Of a DNA stretch of 64,000 nucleotides, positions 52,298 to 60,968 are shown in pieces (positions within the stretch are counted from its first letter, which is position 1; the number at the start of each line of letters is the position of its first letter). Both the position numbers and the translations under genes were made by a program. Below the pieces are notes generated by a model. The model did no database searches. It was not told the origin of the DNA and saw only the letters and a list, made by a program, of their open reading frames with translations. This DNA comes from Rhabdochlamydiaceae bacterium (GTDB lineage: Bacteria; Chlamydiota; Chlamydiia; Chlamydiales; Rhabdochlamydiaceae), in assembly GCA_019752555.1 (NCBI GenBank), contig JAIELY010000012.1, positions 1 through 64,000 on the forward strand, read 5' to 3'.

Positions 52298-52887
52298 CCA
52301 GCACCTTCAAAGCAATGATCGCCCCCAGACTTCTCCGATTGGTTCAAAAGCACCCCATTGGAAAAACTGTCGCTGGATTGACTGGCTTTGGTCTTGAGAA
52401 AATCTTTATGCACTGCTCTTTAGAGATTCCCGATGAATCTTTGCCCGGAGTCAGTTGGATCGTCACTTGGGCCTCTGATGATTTAAATATCCAGCCAGAA
52501 CACGTTTACACCATCCAGGTTTTATTGAAACTGGTTTGGCTTTACTCAGAGCAGACAGACTCTCCGTTAAAGAGCGTGGTTGCCCAGGAATTGGGCATCT
52601 TCGAAGCTGGGATGAAATTGGAAGCAATCCGGCGTCAGCAAATCGATGCAGCCAAGAAAGAACGTCCTTGGCTTGCCCTGGATCAATGGATCAGTAAAAA
52701 GCTCAAGTCCAAAACAAAATGGACAAGCGCAACATTGTGGGATGCCTTGCCGCTGAGTCATGATGGTGATCCTATTTATCGAGATGAAGAAAAATTGCAC
52801 TGTTCTTTAGGCAATTACAAATCAATCGGTTATCGTGCATTTTGCGATCATGTTAGAAGGCAGCGCGAAAAAAATAAATGCAGATAG
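52294..52887 (+). CDS. Hypothetical island protein
   Basis: This 197-residue, soluble, basic protein has no recognised motif. Its ATG overlaps the integrase stop (ATGA), so it is translationally coupled to it. The C-terminus is Arg/Lys-rich (HVRRQREKNKCR). It ends next to an AT-flanked hairpin at 52878-52902. A role in island maintenance is possible but only positional. Confidence 0.65.
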   Translation: MTSTFKAMIAPRLLRLVQKHPIGKTVAGLTGFGLEKIFMHCSLEIPDESLPGVSWIVTWASDDLNIQPEHVYTIQVLLKLVWLYSEQTDSPLKSVVAQELGIFEAGMKLEAIRRQQIDAAKKERPWLALDQWISKKLKSKTKWTSATLWDALPLSHDGDPIYRDEEKLHCSLGNYKSIGYRAFCDHVRRQREKNKCR

Positions 52888-52953
52888 CGACGCTAGCTGC
52901 ATCTGCATATGAGACGCTATATCACATAGTAACTTCAAATGAGGCTATGTGAT
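52878..52953 (+). promoter_or_regulatory. Two hairpins between the coupled hypothetical gene and alpA
   Basis: ATGCAG-A-TAGCG with CGCTA-G-CTGCAT spans 52878-52902. ATCACATAG (52921-52929) and CTATGTGAT (52945-52953) are perfect 9-bp arms that surround the alpA Shine-Dalgarno (GAGG) and take in the first two bases of its start codon. They could be AlpA/excisionase binding sites or start-occluding RNA hairpins. Confidence 0.5.
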
Positions 52954-53161
52954 GAACAATACAACAGCATTTCTAAAAGATACCGAAGCAGCCCTCCGCT
53001 ATGGAGTGAGCCGCCCCACCATTTGGCGATGGGCTAGAAATGGCAAATTCCCTAAACCGGTCAAACTTGGAGAAGGTTCGACCCGTTGGCGTTCTGCCGA
53101 TTTAGAGGCATGGGAACAACTTCAAATTCAAAAGATCGCTTCCAACGGCACAAATTCTTAG
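52952..53161 (+). CDS. AlpA-family HTH regulator or excisionase
   Basis: This 69-residue protein has a MerR-like wHTH of the AlpA/excisionase type: FLKDTEAALRYGVSRPTIWRWARNGKFPKPVKLG and RWRSADLEAWEQLQ. AlpA in P4-like elements activates integrase or excision functions. The ATG at 52952 (with a GTG at 52949 in frame) has GAGG seven bases upstream. It lies just after a 9-bp inverted repeat that may be its own target. Confidence 0.88.
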   Translation: MNNTTAFLKDTEAALRYGVSRPTIWRWARNGKFPKPVKLGEGSTRWRSADLEAWEQLQIQKIASNGTNS

Positions 53162-53174
53162 CCGGACGAACGAT

Positions 53175-54092
53175 ATGTCAAAACTCCCTTATGCCTTTCT
53201 TGCCATACCGCACGAGTTTTTGACTGAGGATTTCTTGAGAGATCCCGTCATGATGCGCTTTATCGTTTGGATGCTTAAACGAATTTTGCCTCATCCCTCG
53301 ATGGTGCCTTTAAAAGGCAAAGGCAAGCAACTGCTTCTCGATCCGTTTGAATTCATGTTTGGCAGAGAAACATGTGCTCTAGCCGCTGGCATTTCGCCTA
53401 AGAATGTTTATACAAGGCTGAAACAGCTCATCGGCCTTGGGTATTTGCGAAAAGTGGACAGCAAAGGGACCAGCACATATTCGGTCTTTGTCCTAGAGAC
53501 AAAAGTTCTCCGTCAAAGCAGCAAGGGACAGCAAAATGAACAGCATTTGGGACGGCAAATCGATCAGCAAACTGGACACAAACTAGAAACGAAGAACGCA
53601 GATCATAGAAAGAAAAAAGAGACTTTTAGCGCTAGGTCGCCGAATGCCGATAGATCGCCCTTTTCTGATAAGCAGAAAGCCGATCTTCAAGGGCTTCTTG
53701 CATATTGCCAAGAAAAAGATCTTCGAATTTCAGAACGTGCTCTACGAAGATGGATTCGTCTCTATGAGTCGGAACGTATCACAGATCATCTCTTGTTGCT
53801 GCTCCAAGACATCGATGGAATTAAAAAACCAGAGGCTTGGATGGAAACAGCCTTGAGGGCGAACTATTCCCAGCAAAAAAGCAATATCAAGGAAAATCGA
53901 TTTTTCATAGAGGACTTTGCGCGAAAAAATAACTGGAATGACATCAAAATCACCCAGTCTTACTGCACTCATCCCCTCTCTGGCAAAGACTATTCATTCA
54001 AATTGCCTCCGGATGATTTCAGAGCCATGTTGATCGGCTGTTATGAGCAACACCGTGAAAATTGGGAGGGAAACTATGGAAACAGAGGCTAA
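53175..54092 (+). CDS. Replication-type winged-helix protein of the island
   Basis: This 305-residue protein has a helical N-terminal region with a predicted wHTH (DPFEFMFGRETCALAAGISPKNVYTRLKQLIGLGYLRKV), followed by a linker rich in Gln/Lys and a C-terminal helical region ending with FRAMLIGCYEQHRENWE. The layout resembles replication initiator or helicase-loader proteins of phage and satellites, but I cannot name the family. It begins 13 bases after alpA and overlaps the DUF5681 gene. Confidence 0.68.
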   Translation: MSKLPYAFLAIPHEFLTEDFLRDPVMMRFIVWMLKRILPHPSMVPLKGKGKQLLLDPFEFMFGRETCALAAGISPKNVYTRLKQLIGLGYLRKVDSKGTSTYSVFVLETKVLRQSSKGQQNEQHLGRQIDQQTGHKLETKNADHRKKKETFSARSPNADRSPFSDKQKADLQGLLAYCQEKDLRISERALRRWIRLYESERITDHLLLLLQDIDGIKKPEAWMETALRANYSQQKSNIKENRFFIEDFARKNNWNDIKITQSYCTHPLSGKDYSFKLPPDDFRAMLIGCYEQHRENWEGNYGNRG

Positions 54093-54558
54093 AACTCCTG
54101 AAAATTCAGGAAAAATACAGGCGAACGGGAAATACAAGAAGGGATGTTCAGGCAATCCGAGTGGAAAGCCAAAAGGCGCCCGCAATAAGTCAACTATAGC
54201 AGTGGAAGCTCTGCTAGAAGGCTCTTTGGACAAAATTTGCAAAAAAGTCGAAGAGGAAGCGTTGAATGGCAATATGCAGGCAGCGAAGATGATCCTAGAA
54301 AGATTTTTGCCTCCCAGAAAAGATCGTGCCATTGAAATCGACCTCCCTTCAATAGCCACATTTGATGATGTGCTTAACGCCATTGGAGTGATCGTGAATG
54401 CGGTGGGAAAAGGAAAGATTACGCCTTCTGAGGGAGAATTGCTTGCAAGGACTGTAGAAAGCTATGCAAAATCCCTGGAGACTTTTGAATTTGAATCCAG
54501 GCTAAAGATCATGGAAGAAAACCTAAAAAATAGAGGTAAACATGAAGCTGGAAAATAG
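54076..54558 (+). CDS. DUF5681 phage-type protein
   Basis: This protein of about 160 residues begins with a disordered segment containing GCSGNPSGKPKGARNKST, the DUF5681 signature found in phage and prophage genes near packaging or replication functions. A helical domain (EALLEGSLDKICKKVEEEALNGNMQAAKMILERF) follows. The ATG at 54076 with GGGAGGG upstream is preferred to 54043. It overlaps the preceding gene by 17 bases and the next by 17 bases, suggesting a coupled phage-like operon. Confidence 0.85.
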   Translation: METEAKTPENSGKIQANGKYKKGCSGNPSGKPKGARNKSTIAVEALLEGSLDKICKKVEEEALNGNMQAAKMILERFLPPRKDRAIEIDLPSIATFDDVLNAIGVIVNAVGKGKITPSEGELLARTVESYAKSLETFEFESRLKIMEENLKNRGKHEAGK

Positions 54559-54763
54559 GAAACGAATAGAGGAGCTGGAGAAGGTTTGTAAGCCGGGAAA
54601 GAAAAGATCTTCTTACGCTCTGGTCATATATGACGGAGATATTCACGATCAAATCAAAACACTTGAAATAGATGCTGATTGCGTCGTGTTTTTACCTGAT
54701 AATGGGAGAGGCGATCTTGGCGAAGAAATTCCCAAAGGAGGATACAAGGTGTTTTTTGACTAA
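54542..54763 (+). CDS. Small island protein, unknown
   Basis: This 73-residue protein shows MKLENRKRIEELEKVC and YALVIYDGDIHDQIKTLEID. The DQIKTLEIDAD motif resembles one in the dinD remnant near 47270. It has GAGG upstream and overlaps the DUF5681 gene. Function unknown. Confidence 0.6.
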   Translation: MKLENRKRIEELEKVCKPGKKRSSYALVIYDGDIHDQIKTLEIDADCVVFLPDNGRGDLGEEIPKGGYKVFFD

Positions 54764-54796
54764 CTTACTTCGTGAGTCTTAGAAAGGTGGTATTGA

Positions 54797-56278
54797 TCAG
54801 GAACATTGATTTCTAAGCCATTCATATAGTTTGACCATGAGCAGGGTATCCTGACAGCAATATTCTAGCATCTGTTGCTTAAGAGAGAGTTTGTCCTCTT
54901 GAGCTGTTTTTTCATCTGTAAGGCGTTCAAAAGCAACCATCGCTTCAGTCCCATCTTGAATGTCTAAATTTTCGTAGCTCGCCTCTTGCCCGAGCAAAGC
55001 TGGTGCCACTGACTTGATGCTAAAGCTTCCCTTAAAATTAATATCGTAAACTGTTTCTTTGACCACCTCTAAAAGATCCTCAAGGCGATTTTCAATTTGT
55101 AGTAAAGCTGCGGCATGCTGAGGAAAATCTCTGGCGAGTTCTTTTAGCCTTGTAGCCTCATACGTTTTGAAGTAGACAACAATCGTACCTTGTTTAGGAA
55201 TGCATGCTAGCAGCGCCGAAATAAATTTTTCTCTTGGGTCCGAAGAATTATCATGTAAATATTCATGGTGGCTCAGCTTTTTTTGGTTACTGATGTGGCA
55301 GCTAAATTGAAAGGGAATATGCTGATAGGGCCTGGTATTATTATATTTGGGGATTGCCGAATCGATCGATTCAAAATCCAAAAATGCTAAGGGATATTCC
55401 CATTTTTGCAGTAGCCCCGCAATTCTTGTCGCGTCAACGAATCTTTGTCCGCTCTGAGAGACTTCGATCATTCTTTTTTGAGTAATGGCTTTAAAGTCAT
55501 CCTTGTCGACAGATGAAATATCAAGATATCCATTTTCATATAGATCCCACTTTTTTCGAGAGTTAGGAATATTGAAGATGCTGATTTCCGGAACATGCTC
55601 CCAGCACAAACCTTTGAAAGGACACTCATGGGGTTTATCACATTTTCGGCTGATAGGTACTTCTGGAGGAGCAGTATTTTTAAGAGACTTTAGAAGTTGT
55701 TCTAGGCGTTCGGGTATCGAAGACATTGAGTCTGAGATTTGGTCTGTAAAGTCTTCTAATTTAAAAAGATCACCGTGATCAGGATGGATGTGATCACTGT
55801 TGAGATGCATCAAATAGGATTTATTAATTGGAATTCCTAGATTTTTTAAGATCCAAGTCTGGATGGATATGTCCAGTATGTAATCTTCAACATCGTGTTT
55901 TTCTGGCTTGTTATAAGTCGTTGCCTTTACTTCAATCAGATCCCACTTTTGATCATCTGTCATTTTCAGAATGTCTACCCTGCACAGCAGATTTTCGAAT
56001 TCAAAAGCGGGCTCAAATAATATTTTCGTCCCTTTCTGAAGCAATGCTTTTGTTTTTGCTATAGCTTCTGTTCTTGAAAGTTCCTCGACTAAAATCCCAT
56101 CAGGGAACAGTTTCCTTGCTGCCTCACCCACAGTTTTTCCATGCTGAAGCAGCCTTTGATCGAATTGGCTGGGTACGAAAGCGATGTGTGGATTAAAAAT
56201 TTTTAAATACAGAGCTTTTGAACAATTAAATCCCGATTTAACTTTTGATTTTGATAAAATTGTTTTTATTTCTTTCAT
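54797..56278 (-). CDS. DUF2779 nuclease with Fe-S-type cysteines
   Basis: This 493-residue protein has two parts. The N-terminal 260 residues look like a Cas4/RecB-type PD-(D/E)xK nuclease: LCRVDILKM...WDLIEVKAT, with an N-terminal GFNCSKALY cysteine and a later cluster KCDKPHECPFKGLCW, so four cysteines could hold an iron-sulfur cluster. The C-terminal part is DUF2779, with AFLDFESIDSAIPKY resembling an RNase H/DEDD exonuclease motif. It is the only leftward gene of the island core and is isolated between two cargo segments; DUF2779 proteins are often in defence contexts. The spacing after its start holds promoter-like AT-rich sequence. Confidence 0.82.
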   Translation of the reverse strand: MKEIKTILSKSKVKSGFNCSKALYLKIFNPHIAFVPSQFDQRLLQHGKTVGEAARKLFPDGILVEELSRTEAIAKTKALLQKGTKILFEPAFEFENLLCRVDILKMTDDQKWDLIEVKATTYNKPEKHDVEDYILDISIQTWILKNLGIPINKSYLMHLNSDHIHPDHGDLFKLEDFTDQISDSMSSIPERLEQLLKSLKNTAPPEVPISRKCDKPHECPFKGLCWEHVPEISIFNIPNSRKKWDLYENGYLDISSVDKDDFKAITQKRMIEVSQSGQRFVDATRIAGLLQKWEYPLAFLDFESIDSAIPKYNNTRPYQHIPFQFSCHISNQKKLSHHEYLHDNSSDPREKFISALLACIPKQGTIVVYFKTYEATRLKELARDFPQHAAALLQIENRLEDLLEVVKETVYDINFKGSFSIKSVAPALLGQEASYENLDIQDGTEAMVAFERLTDEKTAQEDKLSLKQQMLEYCCQDTLLMVKLYEWLRNQCS

Positions 56279-56450
56279 AATAAAAGTATAGTTTAATTTT
56301 GCATTTTTAATTATACCACAATTTAGGTAGCGATAAAATCACAAAAATCAGAAATAAAAAACAGGGGGGGCAAACATTTTTGGAATTGGTTTAAAGGCTT
56401 AAAGCTGTTCGTGTAAAGTAGATGGCCGGAAAGGTCAAAAATATGGTATG

Positions 56451-56468
56451 TTTCCCAATGTAGGGAAA
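56451..56468. promoter_or_regulatory. Inverted repeat upstream of the methyltransferase
   Basis: TTTCCC-AATGTA-GGGAAA lies 43 bases before the methyltransferase start in the 233-base divergent gap to DUF2779. It may be a controller-type operator for the restriction-modification pair; no C-protein gene is seen. Confidence 0.4.
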
Positions 56469-56511
56469 TCTAACCCGACTTGCGCCTTTATGGATCAGAA
56501 GGAGATGTGTC

Positions 56512-58071
56512 GTGAGCTATGCTAAAGTCTTGCATCAGCCTAAAGAAATTAAAGAATTAGGAATCAATAACGTGCTGCCGATTGCTCATAACATTGAAAT
56601 AGTCAACTATGTCCTACCAGATCAGCAACAAGGTATCGATTTTCAGCGTAGATCAGAACTGGGTCAATTTATGACTCCTTCGCAAATCGCGCATTTTATG
56701 GCTTCTCTTTTTGATCGTTCCAGGTTCGAAGATATCCGGTTGTTAGATCCAGGAGCGGGTCTTGGTGCTTTGAGTACAGCTTTTTTGGATGCCTGTTTTC
56801 TTGGTGATAAAGTGCGTAGAGCAGAAGTAGTCGCATACGAAATAGATCCTTTTCTGAGAGGTCGTTTAGAAAAGCACTTAAAAAAACACTGCGACACGGC
56901 TGTAAATCCGAATTCTGCGTTTTTATTTCATGTTTTAGAAAAGGATTTTGTAGAAGAAGCTGTAAATTTAATCCTGTCAAAAAACTTCAAAAAATTCACT
57001 CATGCTATCTTAAATCCTCCCTATAAGAAAATTAACAGTCAGTCACGCCATAGACAGCTTCTTCACAGTATTGGGATTGAGACGGTTAATTTATATACCG
57101 CGTTTTTGGCGCTAACGATTCATCTAGTAGAAGATGGAGGAGAAATAGTAGCTATCATTCCCAGGAGTTTTTGCAGCGGCAGTTATTATAGATCTTTTAG
57201 AGAATGGCTTTTGAAGAATGCGTCAATCAAGCAAATTCATTTGTTCAATGCTCGAGATAAAGCTTTTAAAGAAGATGGTGTGTTGCAAGAAAATGTGATT
57301 ATGCACTTGATTAAGGGAGGCGTTCAGGAAGATGTTCTTTTGTCATTTTCAAATGACGATAGTTTTTCAGATTGCTACTCTTATCATTGTTCTTTTGAAC
57401 ACATCTTGAAAAACAATGATGATGAGTTTTTCATTAGAATTCCATCCGAATCCGATTTATCTGGTCTCGTGGACTCAACAGGTATTAATAATTCGCTTAC
57501 AGAAATAGGCGTTGAAGTGTCTACAGGGCCCGTTGTCGATTTCAGATTAAAAGACTTCCTATGTGCGCAACCAGAATCTGATGCAGTTCCTCTTCTTTAT
57601 CCATGTCATTTTGAGAGAAATAATATTTATTGGCCTAAAGATAATATAAAAAAACCAAATGCGATAAAGGTGACGCCAGAAACTGAGAAATGGTTGTGGC
57701 CAAATGGGTTTTATGTGGTTGTTAGACGCGTATCTTCAAAAGAGGAAAAGCGTCGAGTTGTAGCGAGTGTAGTAAATCCGAATTTTTTCAATTCCTCAAA
57801 AATTGGCTTCGAAAACCATCTGAATGTATTTCATTTTGGAAAAAATGAATTGGATAAGGATTTGGCATATGGATTAGCCGCCTTTTTAAATTCATTACAG
57901 GTAGATAGGGCTTTTCGTTCTTTTAATGGCCATACCCAGGTAAATGCTACAGATCTTCGTTCTCTAAAATATCCTAATAGAGAAATTCTTGTTGAAATTG
58001 GCAAATGGGTTCAAAATTATCCTCATCTGACTCAGGAGAGCATTGATATGAAAATAGAGAGCTTAAATTGA
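56512..58071 (+). CDS. N6-adenine DNA methyltransferase, type II restriction-modification
   Basis: This 519-residue class I methyltransferase has motif I as LLDPGAGLGALS, motif IV as ILNPPYKK (NPPY, N6-adenine type) and ELGQFMTPSQIAHFMA near residue 50. It is the modification partner of the adjacent PstI/BsuBI-type endonuclease. It starts at GTG 56512 with AAGGAG seven bases upstream. The stop overlaps the endonuclease frame, so the two are coupled. The C-terminal half is the target recognition part, of low similarity to anything I know. Confidence 0.92.
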   Translation: MSYAKVLHQPKEIKELGINNVLPIAHNIEIVNYVLPDQQQGIDFQRRSELGQFMTPSQIAHFMASLFDRSRFEDIRLLDPGAGLGALSTAFLDACFLGDKVRRAEVVAYEIDPFLRGRLEKHLKKHCDTAVNPNSAFLFHVLEKDFVEEAVNLILSKNFKKFTHAILNPPYKKINSQSRHRQLLHSIGIETVNLYTAFLALTIHLVEDGGEIVAIIPRSFCSGSYYRSFREWLLKNASIKQIHLFNARDKAFKEDGVLQENVIMHLIKGGVQEDVLLSFSNDDSFSDCYSYHCSFEHILKNNDDEFFIRIPSESDLSGLVDSTGINNSLTEIGVEVSTGPVVDFRLKDFLCAQPESDAVPLLYPCHFERNNIYWPKDNIKKPNAIKVTPETEKWLWPNGFYVVVRRVSSKEEKRRVVASVVNPNFFNSSKIGFENHLNVFHFGKNELDKDLAYGLAAFLNSLQVDRAFRSFNGHTQVNATDLRSLKYPNREILVEIGKWVQNYPHLTQESIDMKIESLN

Positions 58072-58073
58072 CA

Positions 58074-59018
58074 ATGCATAAACACGTACAAGATGCATTG
58101 AAAATACTCGAATGCTTAGGAATGCCCAGAGCCCAGAGAAACGAAAGATCAGCCCTATGTTTATTGGCGCTGCTTCATCTTACCCCTGATAAGAATTGGG
58201 AGGAGGCAGAATCCCCTTTGATAGGTATTACTCCGATCATGGAATTTTGTCGGACGCACTACCAAAAAGAGTATGCCCCAAATACGAGAGAGACAGTTCG
58301 GCGTCAGACAATGCACCAATTCGTAGATGCAGGAATCGCGCTCTATAATCCAGATGATCCCAAAAGACCCGTAAATAGTCCAAAAGCTGTTTATCAGATT
58401 GAAGCAGAGGCTTTAGACTTGCTAAAAACTTATAAGACAAAGGCTTGGGAAAAAGGTCTAGCTGCATATTTATCTAACCACAAAACTTTACAAGAAAAAT
58501 ATGCAAAAGCTAGGAATCAGCATCTGATTTCTCTTCAGATCCCAGGTGGTACAAAGCTTCAGATCAGTCCAGGCGAGCATAGTGGATTGATCAAAGCGAT
58601 CATTGAACAGTTTGGCCCTCGTTTTGTCCCCGCTGGAGAAGTTTTATATGTCGGAGATACAGGTGAAAAATGGAGTTTCTTTGACAAGGCAAAGCTCCAA
58701 GCACTTGGTGTTGAGGTCAACGAAAAGGGAAAAATGCCAGATGTGGTTCTTTTCTATCCAGAGAAGCAATGGTTAATTTTGATCGAATCAGTTACCAGTC
58801 ACGGGCCCGTAGACAGCAAACGCCATAATGAGCTTGCAATGTTGTTCAAAGCATCTACTGTAGGCATAGTATATGTCACCGCTTTCCCTTCAAGATCGAT
58901 TATGAGTCGATACATCGCTGAAATTGCTTGGGAAACAGAGGTGTGGGTAGCTGATGCGCCATCGCATCTGATTCATTTCAACGGCACTCGCTTTCTCGGA
59001 CCATATCTTTCAACCTGA
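58074..59018 (+). CDS. BsuBI/PstI-family restriction endonuclease
   Basis: This protein of about 314 residues has the BsuBI/PstI C-terminal domain: RFVPAGEVLYVGDTGEKW and PDVVLFYPEKQWLILIESVTSHGPVDSKR, which contains the PD...E-type catalytic residues. The N-terminal region includes a helical specificity part. Family members recognise CTGCAG, so that is the likely target; actual specificity is inferred. The start is ATG 58074 (an in-frame TTG at 58068 overlaps the methyltransferase stop). Confidence 0.92.
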   Translation: MHKHVQDALKILECLGMPRAQRNERSALCLLALLHLTPDKNWEEAESPLIGITPIMEFCRTHYQKEYAPNTRETVRRQTMHQFVDAGIALYNPDDPKRPVNSPKAVYQIEAEALDLLKTYKTKAWEKGLAAYLSNHKTLQEKYAKARNQHLISLQIPGGTKLQISPGEHSGLIKAIIEQFGPRFVPAGEVLYVGDTGEKWSFFDKAKLQALGVEVNEKGKMPDVVLFYPEKQWLILIESVTSHGPVDSKRHNELAMLFKASTVGIVYVTAFPSRSIMSRYIAEIAWETEVWVADAPSHLIHFNGTRFLGPYLST

Positions 59019-59160
59019 TCTGTCTTTAGAATGGTTCCACCTCTTTTCCATTTAGTCGGAATTCATATGCTTGAATAAAAAGATTGATTGCATTTTGTGT
59101 TTCTTTGTTTTCTGTTTGGTGTGCTTTTATAGAACGGTCTTTTCCAATCGAATCGTGTGA

Positions 59161-59352
59161 GTTAGTCTGGAAATGACTCCGACCATCATTTTGCCGGCGC
59201 CGGCAAACAGATCAATAACAGCATGTATAAACAGCAGACACGACATTGAAGATCATTTCGTTGATGTCACCGATATGATCGAAATTGGTAAGGGAGGTCT
59301 AAAGGTGATATCTGGTCCAAAAAGACAATCTTGGAATCCCTCACAGGGATAA
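59161..59352 (+). pseudogene. dinD remnant, N-terminal segment, in a 550-base gap
   Basis: In a 550-base stretch without an intact gene (59019-59568), a frame of about 63 codons ends ...ITACINSRHDIEDHFVDVTDMIEIGKGGLK and resembles the middle of DinD (ACxNSGHxIxDHFxDVxxMVxIG). It stops after SWNPSQG. A perfect palindrome TTGCCGGCGCCGGCAA lies in it at 59191-59206. It is a decayed second dinD piece, distinct from the one at 47 kb. The remaining bases of the gap hold AT-rich sequence with no other support for a gene. Confidence 0.55.
59191..59206. repeat. Perfect GC palindrome shared with 48180-48195
   Basis: TTGCCGGCGCCGGCAA is a perfect 16-bp palindrome. The site at 48180-48195 (TTGCCGGCGCCGGTAA) differs at one position. 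Both lie close to dinD-type fragments and to the island edges. Meaning unknown. Confidence 0.4.
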
Positions 59353-59568
59353 AAACCTTTTGCACTCCGCTTGAACTGCAAGCGGTTTTCGAATATTTTT
59401 CTCTGTTAAGTAAGCGCCAAGCCTGAAATTACAATAGTTTGTAGTTACCCCAATTTCGCCTTGCTCAACTAAAAATAAGCAATTGTAGGGCAAATGAAAC
59501 CTCAAGCTGTCGACACAGAAAACGGGCACTGATATACTCCTTCGCTTATTCTCAGGCTGAGAAATTTT

Positions 59569-60933
59569 ATGACGACTCTTCAAAACGCTGTGGCTGTGAC
59601 TGACTACGACGCATTGCTCGCTGAACTCTGGAATCAACCCGAAGATAGGGTCGATTTTAAAGAACCATTCCGATTAGACCAAGCTCCTAAAAAACAGGTC
59701 TGCGGTCTCGTCAAGGATATCTTAGGAATGTCAAATCGAGCTGGAGGCGGATTCATTATCATCGGAAAAAAGGACATTACCGGAGAAGCAATTCATTGTG
59801 ATGATGAGGTAGTCAAGTCTTTTGATACCACTAAAGTGCATGATAAGGTCCGCTTCCATGGAAAGCCAGAGCCCACTTTCAATGTCTACTTGGGAACATC
59901 TCCTGCTGGAACTACCGCTATTATCATCCACGTAAAAGAATTCCCCGAGGTACCCGTAATTTGCGCGCAAACCATTTCCTTCACAGAAGATAAAGGTCCT
60001 CCTGTCCTTCGTGAAGGCGCTCTATACATCAGGAGCAAAACTGGAAATGCGCGAACTTGTGAAGTTTCGTCTGAACAGGATATGCGAGATCTGATTGACC
60101 GAGCTGTCCTCAAAAGCGGAAAAAAACTTACGACAGCTTTTGAAGATCTAATCGAACGATACTTGCGTGCGGGGATAGTTGACCCTATAGAAAAAAAAGA
60201 AGCCGCTCGGAGTTGGCAAAAGGAACAAGACCTAATTTGCAAAAAACTGGAGACATTACCTACTCTCTCCGATCCGATCCTGCAAATCATTGTTCATCCC
60301 TGTGATTATGAAAAAAATATGTTCGATACCAAGACTCTTCAAAGTAAGCTGAGCAGGTCGGCTTCTTTTCATCGGGGCTGGTCATTTCCTTGTCCTGACT
60401 TCGAAATCACTAAAAAACTTTATGATTTCAGCGAAGGAATTCTCGTTCATGCCTCCAGCAAAAATTTTCGCGATGGAGAATTACATTCTGTTTTTGGTCT
60501 GAATACCTCCGGCCTAATGATCTACCGAGAAGAGATGTCATCCGCTTACGACGCAAACTGGGCCGGTAAACCCCTCTTAGTGTTATGGGTCTTTTTGACC
60601 ATTTATCGAGCGACAGGCTTCTTAGCCAAGTTATTCGATTTTATCCCAAAAACAAGTCAACTTAAAATTCAACTCTTACTCTCGGATACTTATCAACGGC
60701 TGCCTTGCACTCATGTCTATCTGCCTCTAGATCATCCAATGGCTTTTTTTAAGGCTACGCAGATCTCTGCCCCGAAAATTTCATTTGAAATTGAGGTGAC
60801 CCGCGAAGAAATCACGGTCGATCCAATCGGGGTAACTTTTAAGGCAGCTAGGAAAATTATTGAGTTTACAGATGCAAAGGTATCCGATCAGCAACTCAGA
60901 GCTGAAATCGAAAAAATCGCCGATCCAGCCTAA
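59569..60933 (+). CDS. AlbA_2/Schlafen-type protein, probable defence or regulatory cargo
   Basis: This 454-residue protein opens with an AlbA_2 (Schlafen AAA_4-like) domain: VDFKEPFRLDQAPKKQVCGLVKDI and GMSNRAGGGFIIIGKKD in residues 25-70, followed by the characteristic VPVICAQ... and LREGALYIRSKTGNAR strand region near 120-170. The C-terminal half is unlike known families. AlbA_2 proteins occur in stress regulation and anti-phage systems; here it is isolated behind the restriction-modification pair, so a defence role is inference from context. Confidence 0.83.
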   Translation: MTTLQNAVAVTDYDALLAELWNQPEDRVDFKEPFRLDQAPKKQVCGLVKDILGMSNRAGGGFIIIGKKDITGEAIHCDDEVVKSFDTTKVHDKVRFHGKPEPTFNVYLGTSPAGTTAIIIHVKEFPEVPVICAQTISFTEDKGPPVLREGALYIRSKTGNARTCEVSSEQDMRDLIDRAVLKSGKKLTTAFEDLIERYLRAGIVDPIEKKEAARSWQKEQDLICKKLETLPTLSDPILQIIVHPCDYEKNMFDTKTLQSKLSRSASFHRGWSFPCPDFEITKKLYDFSEGILVHASSKNFRDGELHSVFGLNTSGLMIYREEMSSAYDANWAGKPLLVLWVFLTIYRATGFLAKLFDFIPKTSQLKIQLLLSDTYQRLPCTHVYLPLDHPMAFFKATQISAPKISFEIEVTREEITVDPIGVTFKAARKIIEFTDAKVSDQQLRAEIEKIADPA

Positions 60934-60968
60934 CGGTATCTTTCTTTTGCAGTACATGAACAGGGGGT

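Noticed and set aside
56512-59018. Avoidance of CTGCAG as evidence for an active PstI-type enzyme
   Set aside because: CTGCAG sites occur in the window (for example 671 and 1968), so avoidance cannot be claimed; methylation would be needed instead.
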